Assembly: GCA_902492895.1 (NCBI GenBank) | Contig: CABUNG010000064.1 | Span: 1 to 5,762 of the forward strand | DNA: 5,762 nucleotides | From: an uncultured Oscillospiraceae bacterium | Lineage (GTDB): Bacteria > Bacillota > Clostridia > Oscillospirales > Acutalibacteraceae | Direction: 5' to 3' | In this document: positions 1-5,410 of the stretch, piece by piece | Layout of the letters: each line of letters opens with the position of its first letter | How positions within the stretch are numbered: the first letter of the stretch is position 1 | The notes under the pieces: model-generated | The model's database searches: none | What the model was told of the DNA's origin: nothing | Seen by the model: the letters and a program-made list of their open reading frames with translations, nothing else | Position numbers and translations under genes: made by a program

Positions 1-257
1 AAAAATCCCGCTGGTTCCAGGAACTGACCGCCCTGCAGGAGGAACTCTCCGCTGCAAGGCTGGCCGGACTGGTGGGAGGGGTTCATACCGCCCTGCTCGA
101 GCGGCTGGACGGGGACGAGATCGAGGCTCGTCTGCCTGAAAACAGTATCGTGCGGGTCAAAGGCGATCCCTCGCTCGTCGGCCGCAGGGCCGAAATCATC
201 GTCACCGAAGCCCGCAGTTATGTCATGCTCGGCGAAATCCGTCGGCTGATCGACTGA
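1..257 (+). CDS. miaB: tRNA-2-methylthio-N6-dimethylallyladenosine synthase MiaB, C-terminal fragment (TRAM domain)
   Basis: The reading frame is open from base 3 to the TGA at 255-257 and gives the last 84 residues of a protein that begins outside the window. The start of the fragment (KSRWFQELTALQEELS) matches the helix that follows the radical-SAM barrel in methylthiotransferases. The part from about residue 24 to 83 has the TRAM RNA-binding pattern, ending in PENSIVRVKGDPSLVGRRAE and then a VTEARSYVMLGEI strand. MiaB adds a methylthio group to i6A37 of tRNAs reading UNN codons, using S-adenosylmethionine and two Fe-S clusters. The catalytic and cluster-binding parts lie upstream and cannot be checked. 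The identity rests on the TRAM tail plus the neighbours: ricA-mutS-mutL follow miaB in Bacillus. Another methylthiotransferase such as MtaB or RimO is possible but less likely here. The next gene begins 31 bases downstream with no terminator between. Confidence 0.87.
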   Translation, partial: KSRWFQELTALQEELSAARLAGLVGGVHTALLERLDGDEIEARLPENSIVRVKGDPSLVGRRAEIIVTEARSYVMLGEIRRLID

Positions 258-274
258 AGCTACACTATATTTTT

Positions 275-280
275 GGAGGA
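275..280 (+). promoter_or_regulatory. Ribosome binding site of the YlbF/RicA-like gene
   Basis: GGAGGA lies 8 bases before the ATG at 289, in an AT-rich 31-base gap after the miaB stop. It is a strong, well-spaced Shine-Dalgarno sequence and fixes the start at 289. Confidence 0.85.
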
Positions 281-288
281 ATTATCAC

Positions 289-693
289 ATGGAACCGATT
301 TTGGAAATGGCAAAAGATCTCGCATATGCGATTCAGCAGGACGAACGCTACATCCGCACCCAGATGGCGCAGGCCGCAGCCGATGAGGATGAAGAGCTGC
401 AGGGTCTGATCGGGGAGTTCAATCTCAAGCGGATCGCGATCAACAACGAAACGACCAAAGAGGACAAGGACGGGGAAAAGCTGGGACAGCTCGACAGCGA
501 ACTGCGGGACGTGTACGCCCGCATCATGCAGAACCCCAATATGGCCGCCTACAACGAAGCCAAAACCGAGCTGGACCGGCTCACCGCTTCCATCAATTCC
601 ATTCTCGCCCTGGCGGCGCAGGGGCAGGACCCCGACAGCTACGAAGAGGGTGGCTGCAGCGGGAATTGTGCCGGCTGCGGCGGCTGTCACTGA
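289..693 (+). CDS. YlbF/YmcA (Com_YlbF) family protein, RicA-like, with cysteine-rich tail
   Basis: A 134-residue acidic, mostly helical cytoplasmic protein. Residues 1-110 show the Com_YlbF pattern: an N-terminal helix (ILEMAKDLAYAIQQ), a charged middle, and a second long helix after the QNPNMAAYNEAKTELD stretch. The last residues form a Gly/Cys tail with Cys123, Cys127, Cys130 and Cys133 (C-x3-C-x2-C-x2-C) ending in His134. In Bacillus, RicA (YmcA), RicF (YlbF) and RicT (YaaT) form a complex that carries Fe-S clusters bound partly by C-terminal cysteines, promotes RNase Y-dependent mRNA processing and affects competence, biofilm and sporulation. The position between miaB and mutS matches B. 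subtilis ymcA, where cotE also lies between. That favours the RicA member, but RicA and RicF are paralogues and I cannot separate them by sequence alone, so no symbol is given. Length is close to the family norm (about 140-150). The start is set by GGAGGA at 275-280. The Fe-S role here is inference. Confidence 0.88.
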   Translation: MEPILEMAKDLAYAIQQDERYIRTQMAQAAADEDEELQGLIGEFNLKRIAINNETTKEDKDGEKLGQLDSELRDVYARIMQNPNMAAYNEAKTELDRLTASINSILALAAQGQDPDSYEEGGCSGNCAGCGGCH

Positions 694-712
694 CCGGGAC
701 TGTTCCCGGCAG
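690..712 (+). other. RNA hairpin spanning the stop codon of the RicA-like gene
   Basis: CCGGGA (694-699) and TCCCGG (704-709) form a perfect 6-bp stem with a CTGT loop. Below it CTG (690-692) can pair with CAG (710-712), leaving A693 as a single bulge, so the stem reaches 9 bp. The TGA stop (691-693) lies inside the stem, and the purine-rich mutS ribosome binding region begins at the next base. No T-run follows, so this is not an intrinsic terminator. It may act in mRNA processing, stability or coupling of translation to mutS; that function is inferred. Confidence 0.55.
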
Positions 713-726
713 AAGGGTGAGAGGAA
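713..726 (+). promoter_or_regulatory. mutS ribosome binding region with two overlapping candidates
   Basis: AAGGGTGA (713-720) suits the GTG at 727, with a spacing of about 6-7 bases. GAGGAA (721-726) is only 2 bases from GTG 727 but about 8-9 bases from the in-frame GTG at 736. The region therefore does not settle which start is used. Confidence 0.55.
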
Positions 727-3357
727 GTGAAATCCGTGGGTGAAATGACCCCCATGATGAAGCAGTACCTGGAGGTAAAGGCTCAGCATCCCCAGTGCCT
801 GCTGTTTTTCCGGCTGGGTGACTTTTACGAGATGTTCTTCGACGATGCGAAAATCGCGTCGCAGGAGCTGGAACTGGTGCTTACGGGCAAGGACTGCGGG
901 CAGGAGGAGCGGGCGCCGATGTGCGGCGTCCCTTTCCACTCCTGCGAGTCCTATATCGCCCGTCCGGTGGCGAAAGGCTACAAGGTCGCGATCTGTGAGC
1001 AGATGGAGGATCCGGCCACGGCCAAGGGCCTCGTCAAGCGGGACGTGGTGCGGATCATCACCCCCGGCACCGTCATCGAGGGCAGCATGCTCGACGAGGG
1101 GCGGAACAACTACCTGTGCGTGCTCTATGTCAGCGACGGCGCTGCCGACGCGGGCGTCTGCTTCGTCGACTGCTCCACGGGCGAGATCCATCTGACCCGG
1201 ATCGCGGGGGAGGATGTCCCCCTGCGGGTGACCAACGAGCTCGGCCGATTCGTCCCGCGCGAGATTCTCTATAACGACGTCGCCTCCGGACAGGAGCTCA
1301 TCACCCATTTTGTGACCGACCGCCTGGCGGCTGCGGCCGAGGTGGCCAAAGCCGAGGATTTCGACTACAACGAATCCGAAAAGCGGATCCTCTCCCACTT
1401 CGGGCGCGAAAATCTCGAAGAACTGGGGCTGCGGGATCAATTTTCCGCTGTGCGCGCCCTCGGCTGCGCGCTGCAGTACCTGTATGCCACTCAGATGTCG
1501 GGGCTGGAACAGCTGACCAACCTGGATGTCTATTCCGATGTGCAGTTCATGCAGCTCGACCTGACCGCCCGCCGCAATCTCGAGCTGCTCGAGACCATGC
1601 GGAACAAGGAAAAGCGGGGGTCCCTGCTGGGGGTCCTGGACCGTACCAAAACCGCGATGGGCAAGCGGCTGATCCGGTCCTGGATCGAGCAGCCGCTGCT
1701 CAGCCCGGCCCAGATCAGCCGCCGCCAGAACGCGGTGGACGAGCTGGTGCACGATACCGTCCTGCGGGGCGATCTGATCGGACAGCTCGGGGATATCTAC
1801 GATCTCGAGCGGATTATGACACGGATCGTTTACGGCAGCGCCAACGCTAAGGAGCTGCGCTCCCTCTGCCAGACCATCAGCCGGATGGAACCGGTCAAAG
1901 CCCGGCTGGCGGATGTCAAATCGGCGCTGCTCGGGGATATCCGGGACAACATCGATCCCCTCGCGGATATTTACGCCCTGATTGACGCCTCCATCGTGGA
2001 GGATCCGCCCTTTTCCGTCCGGGAAGGCGGCATGATCAAGGCCGGTTACAACGAGGAGATCGACGAGCTCCGTTTCGAAATGACGGACGGCAAGGGCATT
2101 ATCGCCCGTGTGGAGGCCGCGGAAAAGGAACGGACCGGCATTAAGAATTTAAAGGTCGGCTATAACCGCGTATTCGGATATTACATCGAAATTTCCCGCG
2201 CCTATTCCGGCGAGGTCCCGGATCACTACATACGCAAGCAGACCCTCGCGAACGCGGAGCGGTATATCACGCAGGAACTCAAGGAGCTCGAAGCCCGGGT
2301 GCTGGGCGCCCAGGACCGGGTGGTGGCCCTGGAATACCAGCTTTTCACCGAGGTGCGCACCACGGTCGCGGCGGAGCTCCACCGCATCCAGGGGACGGCC
2401 CGGGCCATCGCGCAGCTCGACGTGCTCTGTTCTTTTGCGGAGGTGTCCGTCCGGCGGCAGTATACCCGGCCCCTGATCGACCTCAAAGGGACGATCGAAA
2501 TCAAAAACGGGCGGCATCCGGTGGTGGAATCCCTCCAGGACGCGCCCTTTGTCCCGAACGACACCCTGCTCGACAACCACGAGAACCGCGTCATCATCCT
2601 GACCGGTCCCAACATGGCCGGTAAATCGACGTATATGCGGCAGACCGCCCTGATCGTCCTCATGGCCCAGATCGGCTGCTTCGTTCCGGCCGAAAGCGCC
2701 ACCATCGGGATCGTGGACCGCATTTTCACCCGGGTGGGCGCGTCGGACGATCTGTCCTCCGGCCAGTCCACCTTCATGGTGGAGATGAGCGAGGTGGCGT
2801 CCATTCTCAAAAACGCCACCCGGGACAGCCTGATCGTCTTCGACGAGATCGGCCGCGGCACTTCGACCTTCGACGGCATGAGCATCGCCCGGGCGGTACT
2901 CGAGCATGTGGCGAGCACCAAAAAGCTCGGGGCCAAAACCCTATTCGCCACCCATTATCATGAGCTGACCGTCATTGAAAACGAGGTCGAATGCATCAAA
3001 AACTATAACATCGCCGTGAAGAAGCGGGGCGACAATATCACCTTCCTGCGCCGCATCGTCCGGGGACCCGCGGATGACAGCTACGGCATCGAGGTCGCGA
3101 AGCTCGCGGGGGTGCCGGACAGCGTGGTGGCGAGAGCCAAGGAGATTCTAAAACAAATCGAGAGCGGGGGAATGGAGCTGCCCCGGCCGGTGTCCTCACC
3201 CGACCGGTTCGAAAGCGACGACGGCCAGATGACCCTGATGCCCTCGATGGACAACGAACTGATCCGCCGCTTAAAAAATCTCGACGTCAACACGCTGACG
3301 CCCATCGAAGCCCTGCAGACGCTGTATGAAATCTGCAAAGAGGCGGGAGCGTACTGA
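727..3357 (+). CDS. mutS: DNA mismatch repair protein MutS
   Basis: An 876-residue MutS1-type mismatch sensor that binds mispaired or looped DNA and recruits MutL using ATP. The N-terminal domain carries the mismatch-contacting F-x-E motif (Phe33-Tyr34-Glu35 in RLGDFYEMF), then APMCGVPFHS (63-72), EQMEDP (91-96) and ITPGT (111-115). Connector, lever and clamp domains follow. The ATPase holds Walker A GPNMAGKS (627-634, Lys633), the ABC-type signature SDDLSSGQST (673-682), Walker B ending in Asp706-Glu707, and the H-loop FATHYHEL (740-747). The C-terminus has QMTLM (834-838), like the sliding-clamp-binding motif near the end of Bacillus MutS, followed by the usual helical oligomerisation tail. 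Length fits the family (about 850-880). GTG 727 is taken as start. GTG 736 gives MGEMTPMMKQYLEVK, which matches common MutS N-termini better, and ATG 745 is also in frame. mutL starts 25 bases after the stop, so the two repair genes are almost certainly co-transcribed. Confidence 0.98.
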   Translation: MKSVGEMTPMMKQYLEVKAQHPQCLLFFRLGDFYEMFFDDAKIASQELELVLTGKDCGQEERAPMCGVPFHSCESYIARPVAKGYKVAICEQMEDPATAKGLVKRDVVRIITPGTVIEGSMLDEGRNNYLCVLYVSDGAADAGVCFVDCSTGEIHLTRIAGEDVPLRVTNELGRFVPREILYNDVASGQELITHFVTDRLAAAAEVAKAEDFDYNESEKRILSHFGRENLEELGLRDQFSAVRALGCALQYLYATQMSGLEQLTNLDVYSDVQFMQLDLTARRNLELLETMRNKEKRGSLLGVLDRTKTAMGKRLIRSWIEQPLLSPAQISRRQNAVDELVHDTVLRGDLIGQLGDIYDLERIMTRIVYGSANAKELRSLCQTISRMEPVKARLADVKSALLGDIRDNIDPLADIYALIDASIVEDPPFSVREGGMIKAGYNEEIDELRFEMTDGKGIIARVEAAEKERTGIKNLKVGYNRVFGYYIEISRAYSGEVPDHYIRKQTLANAERYITQELKELEARVLGAQDRVVALEYQLFTEVRTTVAAELHRIQGTARAIAQLDVLCSFAEVSVRRQYTRPLIDLKGTIEIKNGRHPVVESLQDAPFVPNDTLLDNHENRVIILTGPNMAGKSTYMRQTALIVLMAQIGCFVPAESATIGIVDRIFTRVGASDDLSSGQSTFMVEMSEVASILKNATRDSLIVFDEIGRGTSTFDGMSIARAVLEHVASTKKLGAKTLFATHYHELTVIENEVECIKNYNIAVKKRGDNITFLRRIVRGPADDSYGIEVAKLAGVPDSVVARAKEILKQIESGGMELPRPVSSPDRFESDDGQMTLMPSMDNELIRRLKNLDVNTLTPIEALQTLYEICKEAGAY

Positions 3358-3369
3358 ACAGGAACCCCA

Positions 3370-3376
3370 AAGGAGG
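3370..3376 (+). promoter_or_regulatory. mutL ribosome binding site
   Basis: AAGGAGG lies 6 bases before the ATG at 3383, just after the mutS stop at 3355-3357. It decides the start: the frame is also open upstream to an ATG at 3326, inside mutS, but that codon has no comparable site. Confidence 0.9.
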
Positions 3377-3382
3377 CGCTTT

Positions 3383-5341
3383 ATGCCGAAGATCAACGTG
3401 CTGGATAAGCACACCGCTGAGCTGATCGCTGCCGGGGAGGTCGTCGAACGGCCCTCCTCTGTGGTCAAGGAACTGATGGAAAACGCCATCGACGCCGGGG
3501 CGAGTACCGTGCAGGTGGAGATCCGGGGCGGCGGCGCGGCATATATCGGCATCACCGACAACGGCTGCGGCATCGCCAGGGAAGACGTGGCAACGGCGTT
3601 CCTCCGCCACGCCACCAGCAAAATCCGGAAGGAAGAGGATCTCGAGTCCATCGGCACCCTGGGCTTCCGCGGGGAAGCGCTCGCCTCCATCGCAGCCGTG
3701 GCCCGGGTGGAACTCGTGACCCGGACGGCGGACGAGCTGGCGGGCACCCATTACGTCATCGAAGGCGGCACCGAAACGGCACTCGATGATGTCGGCTGTC
3801 CACAAGGCTCGACAATCTGCGTGCGGGATTTGTTCTATAATGTACCCGCCCGCCTGAAATTTCTCAAAAAAGACGTCAGCGAGGCGAACGCCGTCGCCGG
3901 GGTGGTGGAGCGGATCGCGCTGTCCCATCCGGAGGTGTCGGTTCGTTTCATCCGGGAGGGCCGGGAGGAACTCCTGACCCCGGGAGACAACGACCCCCGC
4001 TCCTGCGTGTACGCGGTTTTCGGCAAACCATTCGCGGACGGCCTTTTGGATGTCCGCTATCAGCTCGGCGGGGTGGGAGTGACCGGCTTTGTCTGCCGTC
4101 CCACCGCGGCCAGAGCCAACCGCACCATGCAGCATTTCTTCTTAAACGGCCGGTATGTCAAGACCAGAACCGGCATGGCGGCTCTCGAGCAGGCGTATAA
4201 GGGTGCGCTGATGGTGGGGAAATTCCCTTCCTGCGTGCTTTATCTGACCATGCCGGCCGAGACAGTCGACGTCAATGTCCACCCGGCCAAGATCGAGATC
4301 CGCTTTATCCAAGAACGCCCGGTGTTCGATGCTGTGTACCATGCGGTCAAATCCGCCTTGGAGGCGGGAGATGCGCCCAAGCAGGCGGTTTTGCCCGCCC
4401 GGGTGCCGGTGGCTCCGCCGAAGCCGGAAACCGTCCGGACCGAGCGGCCGGTGACGGCCAGAGGACTGGCCGAGCGGGCAGCGGAAGCGGCGTCCGAAAC
4501 ACAGGCGGACAGGGTGCCGGTATCCCCGTCGTCCCGTCCTGCGGAGAAAACGGTCCATCCGGTTGGCCCGCCGGTCAGACGGCCGCCGATTGCGGGAGGG
4601 GCCCATGCGGTTCTGCGGGATCCCGGCAGCGTGGTGTATATGCCGCATGGAAATGTGGATATGAACGTCCTGTTCGAGGAAAACGCCGCCCCGCCTCCCG
4701 CGCCCGAGAAAAAGGAGGAGCCGCCTGTCGCGTCCCCGAAACCGGACAAGCCGGAGACGCTGATTCCCGACACGGATCCGGTTGTGTATTTGGGCGAGGC
4801 TTTCCGCACCTATATCCTTGTGCAGTGGAAGGGGTCCCTCTATTTTATTGACAAGCATGCCGCTCACGAACGGCTGTTATACGAGGAGCTGAAGACCGCG
4901 GACCACAGCGAGCCGCAGCAGCTTCTCGCTCCGGTGTCCGTGACACTGGGCCGCGAAGAATATGCCGCCCTGTCCGAACAGCTGGAACTGCTGGCCAAAG
5001 CGGGGTTCGAGGCGGAGGATTTCGGGGGCAATACCCTGCTTGTCCGCAGCGTGCCCATGATGCTGACGGGCTGCGATATTCCGGCAGCCATTCAAGAGAT
5101 CGCCGCCGGGTTTCTATCGGGGGGGCGGGAGGTCGCGGTGGAAAAGCTCGATTGGATTTACCATTCCACCGCCTGCCGCGCCGCGGTCAAGGCCGGGAAT
5201 ATCAGTCATCCCGCCGAGCTTTTGCGTTTGGCGGAGCGGGTGCTCGAGAGTGGGGACATCCGCTATTGCCCGCACGGCCGGCCGGTCTGCTTCGAGCTGA
5301 CCAGGCAGGAGCTGGAAAAACAGTTCGGCCGCATCGTATAG
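3383..5341 (+). CDS. mutL: DNA mismatch repair protein MutL, endonuclease type
   Basis: A 652-residue GHKL-ATPase and endonuclease that is recruited by mismatch-bound MutS and nicks the strand to be repaired. The N-terminal ATPase has AAGEVVERPSSVVKELMENA with Glu30 and Asn34 at the catalytic and Mg positions, DNGCGI (59-64), ATSKI (77-81), GFRGEAL (94-100) and DVNVHPAK (296-303, Lys303 reaching the ATP). Residues about 332-466 are a Pro/Ala-rich, probably disordered linker. The C-terminal domain has the metal-binding endonuclease motif DKHAAHERLLYE (490-501, form DKHAx2Ex4E), ACRAAVKA (597-604), CPHGRP (629-634) and FGR near the end. QQLLAP (512-517) sits where other endonuclease-type MutL proteins have a clamp-binding motif. 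These features mark it as independent of MutH, unlike E. coli MutL. The start at 3383 gives the canonical MPKINVLDKHTAELIAAGEV opening. Length is typical (about 620-680). Confidence 0.98.
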   Translation: MPKINVLDKHTAELIAAGEVVERPSSVVKELMENAIDAGASTVQVEIRGGGAAYIGITDNGCGIAREDVATAFLRHATSKIRKEEDLESIGTLGFRGEALASIAAVARVELVTRTADELAGTHYVIEGGTETALDDVGCPQGSTICVRDLFYNVPARLKFLKKDVSEANAVAGVVERIALSHPEVSVRFIREGREELLTPGDNDPRSCVYAVFGKPFADGLLDVRYQLGGVGVTGFVCRPTAARANRTMQHFFLNGRYVKTRTGMAALEQAYKGALMVGKFPSCVLYLTMPAETVDVNVHPAKIEIRFIQERPVFDAVYHAVKSALEAGDAPKQAVLPARVPVAPPKPETVRTERPVTARGLAERAAEAASETQADRVPVSPSSRPAEKTVHPVGPPVRRPPIAGGAHAVLRDPGSVVYMPHGNVDMNVLFEENAAPPPAPEKKEEPPVASPKPDKPETLIPDTDPVVYLGEAFRTYILVQWKGSLYFIDKHAAHERLLYEELKTADHSEPQQLLAPVSVTLGREEYAALSEQLELLAKAGFEAEDFGGNTLLVRSVPMMLTGCDIPAAIQEIAAGFLSGGREVAVEKLDWIYHSTACRAAVKAGNISHPAELLRLAERVLESGDIRYCPHGRPVCFELTRQELEKQFGRIV

Positions 5342-5349
5342 TTGGATTT

Positions 5350-5403
5350 CCTCCTATATTTGTAAAACCCATGCACACCATTTTGACTAACGCGGCAAGG
5401 AGG
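5350..5403 (+). promoter_or_regulatory. Possible RNA helix hiding the miaA ribosome binding site
   Basis: CCTCCT (5350-5355) is perfectly complementary to AGGAGG (5398-5403), the core of the miaA Shine-Dalgarno sequence, with a 42-base AT-rich loop between. The left arm starts 9 bases after the mutL stop, so a ribosome terminating on mutL would cover it. That arrangement could couple miaA translation to mutL translation. The complementarity is seen directly; the pairing and its role are inferred. Confidence 0.4.
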
Positions 5404-5404
5404 T
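5397..5404 (+). promoter_or_regulatory. miaA ribosome binding site
   Basis: AAGGAGGT, close to the full anti-16S complement, lies 6 bases before the ATG at 5411. It fixes the miaA start. Confidence 0.9.
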
Positions 5405-5410
5405 TCTGCT

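Noticed and set aside
261..271. TATATT/TACACT as a promoter -10 before the RicA-like gene
   Set aside because: No reasonable -35 hexamer lies 16-18 bases upstream, and the AT-rich spacer is explained as a leader before the ribosome binding site.
655..687. Zinc ribbon or bacteriocin-like cysteine peptide at the end of the RicA-like gene
   Set aside because: The four cysteines fit inside 11 residues at the extreme C-terminus of a Com_YlbF protein, too short for a ribbon fold, and no secretion leader or maturation gene is nearby.
690..726. Intrinsic terminator between the RicA-like gene and mutS
   Set aside because: The stem is present, but it is followed by a purine-rich ribosome binding site, not by a T-run.
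265..1752. 495-codon open frame on the minus strand opposite the RicA-like gene and mutS
   Set aside because: It lies antisense to two clearly conserved genes, has no family pattern, and is the kind of long open frame that GC-rich codon use creates on the opposite strand.
2149..2951. Minus-strand open frames opposite the mutS clamp and ATPase region
   Set aside because: They overlap the most conserved part of mutS and show no protein-family features.
3326..3382. Upstream in-frame ATG extension of mutL into mutS
   Set aside because: No ribosome binding site precedes it, whereas AAGGAGG sits 6 bases before ATG 3383, where the protein begins as MutL proteins normally do.
3287..4867. Long minus-strand open frames opposite mutL (3287-4135, 4142-4867, 4240-4809)
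   Set aside because: All are shadows of mutL. Their translations are Arg/Gly/His-rich or Ser-rich with no recognisable motif.
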